Made by a program: the position numbers and the translations under genes
Assembly: GCA_947044405.1 (NCBI GenBank)
Contig: CAMRHE010000167.1
Span: 186,001-250,000, forward strand
From: Leptodactylus fallax
Lineage: Eukaryota; Chordata; Amphibia; Anura; Leptodactylidae
Length of the DNA: 64,000 nucleotides
Reading direction: 5' to 3'
In this document: positions 11,715 through 22,696 of the stretch, in pieces
Layout of the letters: each line of letters starts with the position of its first letter
Numbering within the stretch: the first letter of the stretch is position 1
The notes under the pieces: model-generated
The model's database searches: none
Told to the model about the DNA's origin: nothing
Seen by the model: only the letters and a program-made list of their open reading frames with translations

Positions 11715-13065
11715 ATTAATAATAATAATAATAGTCCTTTAATAGTCCCACAGTGGGGAAATTCAGTGTGTTACAGCAGCAAAGATAAGATAAGCAGATA
11801 CAAATACAAATACAACATGTACAGGAATGTTCCAAGGTGAGAGGCATTACATTAATAGCAGACAGACAGATAGGACGTAGCAGAGGGAGGGGGGGGGGAT
11901 TAACAGGCAGAGAGATATTTCAGTTCTCTGTGTGTAATGATCTCCGCTTAGGTCGGTGTTGGTTGTACAGCCTAACCGCGGTGGGGAGGAAAGACTTCCG
12001 ATAGCGCTCCTTCTCACACCTAGGGTGGAGCAGTCGGTCACTGACAGTACTGCCCAGCGCAATCACAGTCTCATGCATGGGATGGGAGTTATTCTCCTGC
12101 ATGGAGCTCACCACGGACAGTATCCTTCTGTCACCCACCACCTGCACTGGGTCCAGTGGGCTCCCCAGGACAGAGCTGGCCTTTCTAATCAGCTTGTCAA
12201 GTTTATTTCTGTCCCTGGTTGATATACTGCTCCCCCAGCAGGCCACTCCAAAGAAGATGGCTGATGCCACTACCGAGTTGAAGAAAGTTCTAAGAAGTGC
12301 CCCCCGGATTCCAAAGGCTCTCAGTTTCCTAAGCAGGTAGAGCCTGTTGTGGCCCTTCCTGTACAGGGCCTCCATATGATCTGCCCAGTCCAGCTTATTA
12401 TAAAGGAGCAAACCCAGGTACTTATAGGTGTTCACAATCTCGATGCCCGTCCCCAGGATGTCCACTGGTTTTGGAGGGCATCTGCCTTTACGGAAGTCCA
12501 CCACCATCTCCTTGGTCTTCCCCGCGTTAATCTTCAGGTGGTTCTGGTGGCACCAGTCCACAAAAAACCGGTTCAGTTCTCTGTACTCCTTGTCATCATC
12601 GTCTGTGATGAGACCCACTATTGCAGAGTCGTCAGAATACTTCTGTAGGTAGCAGCTGGATGAGTTGCACCTAAAATCAGCAGTGTACAGTGTGAAGAGG
12701 AAAGGGGCGAGAACCATACCCTGAGGTGCCCCCCGTATTACAGATCACGGTACCTGACACACAGTCTTGGGCTCTCACGTATTGAGGTCGATTTGTGAGG
12801 TAGTCTAGGATCCAGTTGGAGAGGTGGTGGTCCACTCCAGCAAGGCCCAGCTTGTCTCTCAGTAACCTGGGCTGTATGGTGTTAAAAGCACTGGAGAAGT
12901 CAAAGAACATTATTCTCACCGTGCTCCCTGGTTTTTCCAGGTGAGACAGAGCCCTGTGCAGAAGGTGAATGATGGCATCATCTACCCCAATGCCCGGTCG
13001 ATAAGCAAACTGGAGAGGGTCCATAGCGGGGCTCACTAGAGGGCGAAGATGTGTGGGCGAAGATT
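11715..13065 (-). pseudogene. Rex1/L2-group LINE, 5'-truncated, copy 1
   Basis: Read on the minus strand it encodes most of a reverse transcriptase. Motif A region is FFDFSSAFNTIQ, the catalytic box is YSDDSAIVG, and the conserved C-terminal part includes CWGSSISTRDRNKLDKL and ERYRKSFLPTAVRLYN. Normal LINE proteins add an upstream endonuclease, which is missing. The frame breaks once in the PQG motif by an extra G in a run of six near 12731. Copy 2 at 34495-36470 carries the same extra G. The 3' UTR phrase at 11730-11780 (minus strand) and an AAT-repeat tail at 11717-11735 mark the 3' end. The protein would reverse-transcribe its own RNA at a nicked target. Confidence 0.85.
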
Positions 13066-13204
13066 AAGACGTCTTACAGTATTGTTACAGCCTAGTGTTT
13101 CAGCAGACACAGATCTGGTCCTGTTATGTCAGCTCCGCAGCTATATTACTTACAGCTGACAACAGGTTTCTCCATAGTTATACACCAGTTCTGAGCTCAC
13201 CCAT

Positions 13205-13365
13205 TAAAGGGGTTTTCTGGCCCCAAAAGAATTGTATCATACTAGTGATCTGTCCACAGGATAGCCCATCAGTATGTGATATGTGGGGTCCGACACCCAG
13301 ACCCTGCACAGATCAGAAGTTTTGGCAGTCTCCAATTTTAAGGGCCTGACAATCCCTTTAATCAC
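13205..13365. repeat. MITE-like fragment
   Basis: Begins TTAAAGGGGTTTTCTGGCCCC and contains GGGGTCCGACACCCAGACCCTGCACAGATCAG. It ends in AATCCCTTTAA, giving short inverted ends. The layout matches a common amphibian non-autonomous element (recalled, not searched). No gene. Confidence 0.45.
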
Positions 13366-13379
13366 ACCGGCAATCACAC

Positions 13380-13765
13380 TGATCATTTTGTGTATACTGC
13401 TGTGTGTGCTGTGTATACTGCTGTGTGTGATGTATATACTGCTGTGTGCTGTGTATACTGCTGTGTGTACTGCTGTGTGTGCTGTGTATACTGCTGTGTG
13501 TGCTGTGTATACTGCTGTGTGTGCTGTGTATACTGCTGTGTGTGATGTGTGTGCTGTGTATACTGCTGTGTGTGATGTGTGTGCTGTGTATACTGCTGTG
13601 TGTGCTGTGTATACTGCTGTGTATACTGATGTGTGTGCTGTGTATACTGCTGTGTGTGCTGTGTATACTGCTGTATGTACTGCTGTGTGTTCTGTGTGTA
13701 CTGTGTGTAATGCTGCATGTGCAGTGTGCACTGTTGTATACACTGTGTGTACTGCTGTGTGTGAT
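13380..13765. repeat. TG-rich minisatellite
   Basis: Imperfect tandem copies of a ~21-bp unit (TGTGTGCTGTGTATACTGC) with 9-12-bp variants. ORFs on both strands here are by-products of the periodicity. Confidence 0.9.
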
Positions 13766-13889
13766 CTGATATAAGTTGCCGCCTATCACACTATACACAG
13801 TAAGCACCTCCTGTATAACTCAGCCCTGCCTGCAGTGCACCATGCATCAGCACATCCCGCCACACACAGCGGCCATGCAGGCTCAGATA

Positions 13890-15413
13890 CAAACTAGGAT
13901 ATCATCAAAAAGTTATTTTTTATTTAGTAATTCAATTGAAAAAGTGAAACACACATTATATTGAGTCATTACAAACAGAGTGAGCTTTTTAAGTGTTTAT
14001 TTCTGTTCATGTTGATGATTATGGCTTACAGCCAAGGAAAACCAAAAGTCATTATTTTACGAAATTAGAATATTACAGACCAACTGTAAAAAAATTATTT
14101 AACACAGAAATGTTGGCCAAATGAAAAGTATGTACAGTAAATGCCCTCAATACTTGGTCGGGGCTCCTTTGGCATGAATGATGGCATCAATGCGGCGTGG
14201 CCTGGAGGGATCAGCCTGTGGCACTGCAGAGGGGTTATGGACGCCCAGGTTACTTTGATAGCGGCTTTCAGCTCGTCTGCATTGTTGTGTCTGGTGTCTC
14301 TCATCTTCTTCTTGACAATACCCCATAGACTCTCTATGGGGTTAAGGTCAGGCGAGTTTGCTGGCCAATCAAGCACAGTGATACTGTGGTTATTAAACCA
14401 GGCATTGGTACTTTTGGCAGTGTGGACAGGTGCCAAGTCCTGTTGGAAAATGAAAATTCCATCTCTAAAAAGCTTGTCGGCAGAGGGAAGCACAAAGTGC
14501 TCTAGAATTTCCTGGTAGATGGCTGCGTTGACTTTGGTCTTGATAAAACACAGTGGACCTACACCAGCAGATGACATGGCTCCCCAAACCATCACACTAG
14601 ACCTCAAGCAGCTTGGATTGTGGCCTCTCCTCTCTTCCTCCAGACTCTGGGACTTTGATTTCCAAATGAAATGCAAAATTTAATTTCATCTGAAAACAAC
14701 GCCTTTGACCCCTGAGCAACAGTCCAGTCCTTTCTCTCCTTGGCCCAAGTAAGACGCTTCTGGCGTTGTCTATTGGTCATGAGTGGCCCGACACATGGAA
14801 TGTGACACTTGTAGCCCATGTCCTGGATACAATGTCTGTGTGTGGTGGCTCTTGAAGCACTGACTCCAGCAGCAGTCCACTCCTTGTCAATCTCCCCCAA
14901 TTTTTTGAATGGCCTTTTTTTTAACAATCCTATCAAGGCTGCGGTTATCCCGGTTGCTTGTGCACCTTTTTCTACCACACTTTTTCCTTCCACTCAACGT
15001 TCCATTAATCTGCTTTGATACAGCACTCTGTGATACAGCCAGCTTCTTTAGCAATGACCTAGTGTGGCTTACCCTCCTTGTGGAGTGTGTCAGTGACTGC
15101 CTTCTGGACATCTGTCAAGTCAGCAGTCTTCCCCATAATTGTGTCGCATACTGAACCAGACTAAGGGACCTTTTTAAACGCTTAGGAAGCCTTTGCAGCT
15201 GTTTTGGGTTAATTATTCAAATTTTCTGAGATAATGACTTTTGGGTTTCCTTGGCTGTAAGCCATAATCATCAACATTAACAGAAATAAACACTTGAAAT
15301 AGTTCACTCTGTTTGTAATGACTCAATATAATATGTGTGTTTCACTTTTTCAATTGAATTACTCAATAAAAAATAACTTTTTGATGATATTCTAATTTAT
15401 TGACATGCACTTG
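13890..15413 (-). mobile_element. Tc1-type transposon A
   Basis: Inverted repeats of about 170-185 bp flank a transposase. The target TA is duplicated at 13888-13889 and 15414-15415. The left end has lost roughly 20 bp relative to the right (CAAACTAGGATATC against the fuller right end). Insertion lies between the candidate exons at 11629 and 16060. Confidence 0.88.
14147..15136 (-). pseudogene. Decayed Tc1 transposase (DD34E)
   Basis: Starts at ATG 15136 (MGKTADLTDVQKAV) and ends at TGA 14149-14147; a complete member of the family is about 340 residues. The N-terminal helix-turn-helix region is interrupted by an in-frame TAG near codon 26 and later frameshifts. Catalytic residues are still readable: D in FSDEIKF, D in FQQDLAPVHTA, and E in SPDLNPIESLWG. 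The transposase binds the terminal repeats and moves the element by cut and paste in the nucleus. This copy can no longer make a full protein, though the C-terminal ~190 residues are open. Confidence 0.88.
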
Positions 15414-16059
15414 TATTTTTTAGGAGAGGAGCTGAGTAGGTGGAGCAAGGGTTAAATTGAAATATAAGTGCAAGAATGTCACAACCTGCAGAACATTGTG
15501 CAATTTTTTTAAGCATATATAAATGAGCGGCAAATCCTTTTTTTGCACTGGGTCCCCCAGCTTGTGCTCTGGGCGATAACCCAATTTACAATTATTGTAA
15601 TCTGACCCCTTTTACATGTAGTTACCTCCCCTAGTGGTGGCCACATGGCACTACACATTTATCCTATGACTATTACATGTGTATATAACAGGTAGCAGAT
15701 AAATCTCCCTCCGCATACAGATATATAGTGTAGAGCAGCTTCTGGTACCACAAATACCCTGCCCGCCCAAATCTCTCATCACACCCCGATCTGATGACTA
15801 GACCACAATGGATGACGTTGTATCTATAGTGTATTCATCCATAGGATGGTCGGTTGTCACATCCCCTTCCATCATTCCTGGCCCTAGGGTAACCCTGTTG
15901 TCCAGCTCTCCCTCCTATCCTGGGATGGGTGTAGCGGGAGCTTCTGTACCTAGTGCTTTATACAGCAGTAGTAATAGTAGTCAGACATTGTAGTGTCACA
16001 GTAAGTTGTGCCAGATGACAAACTCAGCTCTGTATATAGTGAGGTATCCATGATGGGAG

Positions 16060-16350
16060 TTTAATACTAGATATTGTTTGTATGGAACTGATGTACTACA
16101 TGTACCTGAAGACCAAAATGAGTTCTGGAGAAATACTGCACCATTTCTAAATTTTATAGTTGTTGTACATGCAATTGAAACTTTTACAGTTCATTTACCC
16201 GATGTAATTACAGCTGAAGGTCAAAATTCTCCGCAGAAGAATAAAGTGATGAATATTGTTATAAAGTATAATATACAGGACGGAGCAGATAATGCACCTG
16301 ATGGATCTGAAGTCCTAATTGAGGTCAAAGGTTTCAATCTTTTCCCTTAA
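16060..16350 (+). CDS. Unrecognised ORF, possible internal exon
   Basis: A ~96-codon open frame runs from 16054 to TAA 16348-16350 without an obvious ATG at its start. It contains VPEDQNEFWRNTAPFLNF and later VITAEGQNSPQKNKVMNIV, and looks protein-like rather than repeat-derived. A candidate phase-0 acceptor AG lies at 16058-16059 but has a poor pyrimidine tract. A good donor (CTTCCAG, then GTAAGATC) follows the stop at about 16372. It could be a decayed exon of the gene that begins at 11258, or a relic of an element I do not know. No domain was recognised. Confidence 0.3.
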   Translation, partial: FNTRYCLYGTDVLHVPEDQNEFWRNTAPFLNFIVVVHAIETFTVHLPDVITAEGQNSPQKNKVMNIVIKYNIQDGADNAPDGSEVLIEVKGFNLFP

Positions 16351-16454
16351 GCTGTGCTAGCTGACTTCCAGGTAAGATCTGGAGATTTATTTGCAGTTTT
16401 TATGTAAAGTGATTGTTGCAAATGTTTACTATGACTAGAAGTAAAATAGAGGAG

Positions 16455-16555
16455 AATATAAAGGAGCAGTAAAGGGCAGCATGGTGGGGCAGCGCTCAGC
16501 ATACTAGGGACAACATCTAGCTGGAGTCTACAAGTTCTCCCCGTGTTCCCCATAA
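16455..16555 (+). repeat. Truncated SINE-like fragment
   Basis: AAAGGGCAGCATGGTGGGGC, GGGACAACATCT and AGTTCTCCCCGTGTT correspond to a 5'-part of the tRNA-headed SINE at 33572 with internal deletions. An almost identical ~95-bp piece sits at 54783-54880. Confidence 0.6.
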
Positions 16556-17143
16556 TCCTACATTGATTCAAACATTTTTAAAAACTTTTTTTATTTTTTT
16601 AACTGCTGATTTTAGAACTCCTTTCAATATACTGCAATGTATGAGAAGTCCTTACATTTCTATTACAAGCCGCCTAGTGCTCACTCCTGAGCAGCCGCCA
16701 TGTTTAAAGACCCATGGGAAGTGTAAATTGTCTTAAGATGTTGTGTATTACGCTCTGAGGACTCCTAGGACTGTATCTAACTCCGTTCTCAGACAGACTT
16801 AGTCATGTTAAAGTAACAGTAACATATAGAGCTCTGTGTAAATGGATGATAGATGGCGATAAAAAACAGACTGTTTATAAATACTCAGCAATGTCTCATT
16901 TTTTTACTTTGCAAAACTATTTAGTTAATTACTGAACATTATTGTGTCATATCAAGCAAAAACTCACTAATAACACAGAGGAGAACTCCGACCGTACTAG
17001 TGTTAGTGTAGCTGGTGTATAACTTCACTGGGGGTTTATCAATTTAAAAAACAGGACAATTCTTATGAAGCTAAAACCCAAATAGAAGATCAGTGAGGTC
17101 AGACCTATGGTCCTTCATGATTGGCTGTCATAAGGGCTACTTG
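16556..17143. other. Intergenic or intronic stretch, no gene seen
   Basis: AT-rich unique sequence. From about 16980 it shows patchy similarity to 61790-62130, left of copy C (for example GTGTAGCTGGTGTATAACTT). This suggests the duplicated unit extends further left there. The single GTGTAGCT near 17010 is the empty site for the hAT MITE at 61832. Confidence 0.5.
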
Positions 17144-17827
17144 CAGTGGGGGAACTAGGAATGGCTGGGCCCCAAGGCGAAAATTTGACATGCCCTCCCC
17201 CCGCACAAACTGCATAGCCCTCATTCCTGCACACACTATTATGCACCATAGTGGCCCCTGCACACAGTATTATGTCCCATTGTGGACCACCCATGAACAA
17301 TTATTATACTCTGGAGTATAATGATCAGAGACCCAGAGGAGGATACAAACATAAAAAACTGTGTTACTTACCTGTCCTTGGCTCCGGCGTACACCCTGCT
17401 TCTTCAATGTTGGACCAGACGTCATGGCCGGCATCGCGATGCATAATGATGTTGGCCTGGACGTCACCAAGAAGGCCCGAAGCCTGCCGAACCACAGGAG
17501 AGGTAAGTAACAGTGTTTTTTATGTTTGTCACCTACCCTGGGCCTCCAATCATTATACTCTGGGGTCTGAAAAGAATATAATGATAGCAGTGTTTGTGGG
17601 GTTCCCCGGCCCGCGGCCTTACTTACCGATCCCCGCTCCTGCTCATAGCCACCTCCGAATCCACAGCATGGATTTACTGTGAGTAAATAGGGCCCGTTAC
17701 CTGCTGGGGTTACACCAGCAAGTAACGGCCTATTAAAAAAAAAAAAATCAGGGGGCCCATCGGGCCCCCTAATGTCCTGGGCCCTGTGGCAGCCGCTCCC
17801 GCTGCTAGCCCGGTATTTACGCCCCTG
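17144..17827. mobile_element. Non-autonomous hAT element (684 bp)
   Basis: Ends are CAGTGGGGGAACTAGG on the left and CGCCCCTG on the right, flanked by a perfect 8-bp duplication GCTACTTG (17136-17143 and 17828-17835). Copy C has the uninterrupted site GCTACTTGCAAGGCATTATG at 62132. There is no transposase; the interior contains GC-rich GGGCCC tracts. Confidence 0.88.
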
Positions 17828-18082
17828 GCTACTTGCAAGGCATTATGGGTGAGCCCGCCTCATCTCTGACGTCATCCGATCCCTTTTCCGTGTTTTCTAT
17901 GAATGAATCAAATTGTTTGGATTTGTTTTAACTTTTTCAAAATTTCCTTATCACCTCCAAACTACCGGAACCAGTTCACTCCTCTCTGTTTATTTTGCTC
18001 CCCAATGATCCACAATGTGATCCAGTTTTTCTAATTTTAGTAAATCAGTAAGTAACATTTTCATCTTCTTTTTATCCTCTAG

Positions 18083-18142
18083 GCTCAGCAATGGATTCCA
18101 GACCAGGATATGACGAATCCTCGGACTGAATTTCCCCCCTGA
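18083..18142 (+). CDS. Candidate terminal exon, copy B
   Basis: The acceptor TTTTTATCCTCTAG ends at 18082. The frame encodes AQQWIPDQDMTNPRTEFPP then TGA at 18140-18142, and AATAAA follows at 18219-18224. It lies on the same strand as, and 6.5 kb downstream of, the signal-peptide exons at 11258-11629, whose second exon ends in phase 0 and would join in frame. The link is inference. Confidence 0.35.
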   Translation, partial: AQQWIPDQDMTNPRTEFPP

Positions 18143-20037
18143 TGATTTTGCCTTCTCTTCTTTCATGAATCCTCGTATTCTCTGACAATGATGTCACTTC
18201 CTTCCATGTCTTACAGTCAATAAAGTACAATAGATCAGCATATCACTTATTGTGGTCACTTATATTACACAAACTTGTATGTTTTAGTAACAGCGCCCCC
18301 ACCTGTCTAAAGGTTGTGTCTGGTGATGTTTACTCCAACAGAGCTGTTTTTCCAGAGATGACACAATGACTGGTGTGAACAACTACTTTAAAGGGTTATT
18401 CGTATCTCCTATCTAATAGATTGGATCCACCTCTATCTTTACAATGGTGACCCCATATCTCAGCTACTGGGAATGGAGAGGTGGTCATGCAAGGAAGTCT
18501 TTGACTCAAAGGCATGCCAGATAGAAGGAAATCCACAGAGCTATCCACAGTGTACCCCATAACAGAATCCGGCATTGTGAACCCCCATAACAGAGCCTGT
18601 CACAGTGTACCCCATAATAGAATCAGCCACCGAACAGTCAGGTGAGAAATTGTATCTGGTTACTATGGATTTGTTCTCAACTTTTTGTCCTCCATAATTT
18701 TCTTGTATCAGTCCTTTCTGATGGTCTCCAGGGATGCTGCAGGTAATGTGACTTCCCCACAGCTGTCCTGTTCTATTGGTTCTCTCCCAGTTATAAAGGG
18801 GGCACATACATAGTAATATAAGGAATCTCTGCATATGACATCCCCTAATAAACAAGTGTAGGGTCATGAACGGTAAAGCTGATCACATGACTCCTCCTGT
18901 AGGCGATCACCTTATGTCAGGTTCTGTCTCTCTGCTGAATTTCCTGGTACTGTATCCAGTAAGGAAGCTCAGAACAGTCCCCGGGGGTAAGAAGAGAAAT
19001 ATTTAATCTGTAGGCGGATTAGACATAGTCACCCACGTCAGGAGGAAAGCCAAAAAGAACAGTAAATAGATGGCGTGCCAGTCCTACTGCTGTCACTATG
19101 TAACCTCAGAAGTCACAGCACAATATGTCACCTGCATCATACCAGGATGTGCTTTACTAGCACAGATCCCCCATAACAATGTGTCATCTACAGATCCCCC
19201 ATAACAGTGTGTCATCTACAGATCCCCATAACAATGTGCCATCTACAGATCCCCATAACAATGTGTCATCTACAGATCCCCCATAACAGGGTTTCATCTA
19301 CAGATGTCACTATACCAGTGTTTCTATTTCTCAGGAACCACAAATACCGCATATTAACTTGCTCTAGATTAGGGGTCAACAACCCCCGGCATTGGTGCTG
19401 CAGTCGGCACCCAAGGCATATCTACCTGGTACAGGGCTCTCTTTGCTGTTCCTGGTGACAATCTCTTTCAAATGGACCATAGAAATACAGTCTAAGGGGA
19501 GGATGCACTGTGGGAAATACATGAGGCCTGATGTCCCCGTATTCACACTAGTAGCCTAGTCAGACAACAGCAAGTATAATATGGCAGCTAAACTTACCTT
19601 CATTTTTTTCAATGAGGCTGGAAAGATTTGTTTGGATCTCTTCAACAAAAAGACAAGACTATGTTTGGGGTCTTTATTATAGTAGTCTGCACTTACTGTA
19701 GACTACCTGTAATCCCAAATAGAAATCATTTCTGAACTGACACCCGACTCTAAGTATTAGACATAACTCACATTCCAGCAGATTTATCCTTTTAGAGACT
19801 GTGAATATTACTGATCATGGCATCCAAGTATTTACATTTTGGGGGTTGACCTCTTTGAATCCCTCGATGCCCAGACGACACGACTGTGCGGTGTTGGGGC
19901 GATGACTTGACAAGATGTAGGGCCTAATAGGCATACAGAGGTATTGCACAGCATTGAGCAAGCGATCAAGAAATCACATGTTCAATTTTAATGTTTTAAA
20001 TAAATGTATATATTTTAAGATATGTATGTGTTTGTGT

Positions 20038-20076
<39 letters not shown>
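20038..20076. repeat. (TA)n microsatellite
   Basis: About 19 TA units, followed by CACATACACAT. It is longer than the matching tract in copy A. Confidence 0.9.
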
Positions 20077-20082
<6 letters not shown>

Positions 20083-20940
20083 CACATATTTACACATAAA
20101 CAAAAAACCTTTTCCTATCTAGGATATAAAATAATCAAATAAAATAAATATAATAGGACTTGCGTATTTATAAATCTACATTATGTCATTTATCCTGCAT
20201 GTTGAACCCACTAAAAGAAAAAAAAGCACAACATCAATATTTCTGTTTTTTGGTTACCTTGCCTCAAAAAAATAAAAAAAAAAAGTTGTCATTGCACTTC
20301 ACACTGGCAACAATTAAAACTATAACTCATCCAGCAAAAAACAAGCCCTCACATTCCTCCATTAACTAAAAATTAAAAACTCTTGAATTTCAGATGTGGC
20401 ACCAAAGTTTTTGTTATTGTTTAAAAATGGATTTTTAGTTTGAGAAAGTAATTTTAGTAGCCTAAATAGTAATGACCTGCAGAAATATAAGTTACTTTGT
20501 AATTTTTACCACATGTTTCTGTCAACAAAACCCAAAATACAGAGGCGTAGCTAGGGGTTTAGCACAGGGGGGGCGAACATGTCCAAGTGGGCCCCCTACT
20601 TGGACATGTTTGTATACCGATACTATCAGTATATGGTGGGCTCTACAGATGATTTAGGTGAATGCAGTAACATTTAGTGACTTACCGGTAACGTCTCTGA
20701 CTAATCGTTCACATTCCGCATCTCTTTCATCTGGACCGCCATGACCACTTCTTCCAGTCTCTGTAAAGTTTGCAACACAGACATCTTTGGCTCCTCACTT
20801 TTCCAGGCACCTGACCCATATTGTCCTCACCTGCACAAAGCCCCCATCCTGCTGCTACCCCAATTATAAAATATATAATATAACCCCCCATAATGAATAA
20901 GTGCATCTTTAAACTAATAACTTCCCTTTGCACCCCTTTA

Positions 20941-21434
20941 AGAGGACCTTTCACGTCCTCATGTATATGCTGTTTTACATACCGCTAGAAAGCCGACGGT
21001 GCGCTGAATTCAGCACACTACCGGCTTTCCCGTTATATGTCCCGGGGCTGGAGATATCGGGGGTCTAAATTTCACCATTCACGTCAGAAGGGCGTTCCTG
21101 ACTGTCTAGTTGCGCTGTGAGGAACGCCCTCCCTTACAGTACCCGTCCATAGACTTGTACTGGGGTGTACTCAGCCCAGTGATGACGCTGAGCTGTGAGG
21201 AACTCCCCCCCTAGTACAAGTCTATGGACGAGCACAGTCAGGGAGGGCGTTCCTCACAGCGCAACTAGACAGTCAGGAACGCCCTTCTGACAGTGAACGG
21301 TGACATTTAGACCCCCGATATCTCCAGCCCTGGGGCATATAACGGGAAAGCCAGCAGTGTGTTGAATTCAGCGCACCGTCGGCTTTCTAGCGGTATGTAA
21401 AACCGCATATACATGAGGATGTGAAAGGTCCTCT
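20941..21434. mobile_element. Foldback MITE 1
   Basis: A long inverted repeat of nearly 240 bp per arm starts AGAGGACCTTTCAC and ends GTGAAAGGTCCTCT, with a short centre near 21180. It is flanked by TTA on both sides, a PIF/Harbinger-like target duplication (inference). No coding sequence. Confidence 0.8.
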
Positions 21435-21540
21435 TTAGATAATTTGCCCCTTATTAATAATGCCCCAGGTGTTTCCTAATTAAAAAGGAAAAAAAAGGGA
21501 AAAAAAAAAAAATTTGGGGTTCCAATACCCGGGACCCCCA

Positions 21541-21825
21541 AGGAACAAATGTTTGAATGAACCGTGGTACCTGTGTAAGCGCCGTGACCCCTTCTCCGTT
21601 TACATAGTGTCATCTCATAGCGGCCATGTAATGTAACTACAGCCTCATCCTATACACGTCTATGTGACAAGGCTGGAATGACATCACACGGTCACTATAA
21701 ACAGACAGCGTGTGATATAAGGCGCCATAGCCCCTTCATACAGCTGATCAGTGGGGAATCACTTATCTCTTATTGATGATTTATTCTGAGGATAGATCAT
21801 CAATAAAAATGAGCTGGAAAACACC
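21541..21825. repeat. MITE-like fragment
   Basis: Contains CAGCTGATCAGTGGGGAATC and a GATGATTTATTCTGAGGATAG hairpin-like block, then ATAAAAATGAGCTGGAAAAC. This is typical of a common amphibian non-autonomous element, recalled rather than searched. The rest is non-coding. Confidence 0.45.
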
Positions 21826-21828
21826 TTA

Positions 21829-22394
21829 ACACCCCATATGGCGTACCGCAGCAAAAAGAGCTGCGGGAAAAACCGCGGCGGCGAAGCATCGCGGTTCTTC
21901 CAGCAGCACTTTGCACAGAAAGTTCGCAGAGGTTTCCTCTGCAGACTTTCTGCTTCAATTATATCTATAGGGAAACCGCCATTTCCGTAGGTATAATTGA
22001 CATTCTGCGATTTCCAAAACACCGACTGTTTTGGAAATCGCAGATTATCCGCTGTGCATATTATACTGCAAAGTGGTGATGGGATGGGGCCCCATGTGGC
22101 GAAAACCCACTGAAAAAAACCGCAACATTCTAGCAAATCCCATCCACACAGTGCGGAAAAATACGTGCAGCAAACACATTGCGATTTCCAAAACCGTTGC
22201 GGTTTTGGAAATTGCAGCATGTCAATTATACCTATGGAAACACCGGCGGTTTCCATTTAGGTGTATTGAAAACAGAAAGTCCACAGGGGAAACCTCTGCA
22301 GACCTGCTGTGAAAAGCACTGCGGGAAAAAAACACGTTACCGCCGCGGTTTTTCCTGCAGTGCTTTTTTTTGCTGCAGCCCAGTACATGGGGCC
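21829..22394. mobile_element. Foldback MITE 2
   Basis: Inverted arms run from ACACCCCATATGG to CATGGGGCC, with TTA duplicated at 21826-21828 and 22395-22397. Inner subrepeats such as GATTTCCAAAAC pair within each arm. ORFs here are palindrome by-products. Confidence 0.75.
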
Positions 22395-22696
22395 TTAGTC
22401 TTAATAAGGTGCAAGTGTAACTTTAATGAAATTAATTGACCCTCATATTATGCCCAATTCACCCTGACATAAATACTGCACCTCTAATGACCCCTTTTAT
22501 CAGGGGTCCCCAAACTTTTTACACAGGGGGCCAGTTCACTGTCCCTCAGACCGTTGGAGGGCCGGACTATAAGAAAAACTATGAAAATCCCTATGCACAC
22601 TACACGTATCTCATTTTAAAGTAAAACAAAAAGGGAACAAATACAACATTCAAAATAAAGAAATAGTAAATTTAAGTCAACAAACTCACCATTATT

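Noticed and set aside
13237..13807. Several overlapping ORFs of 100-168 codons on both strands
   Set aside because: They fall within a TG-rich minisatellite and mirror its period; no real protein composition.
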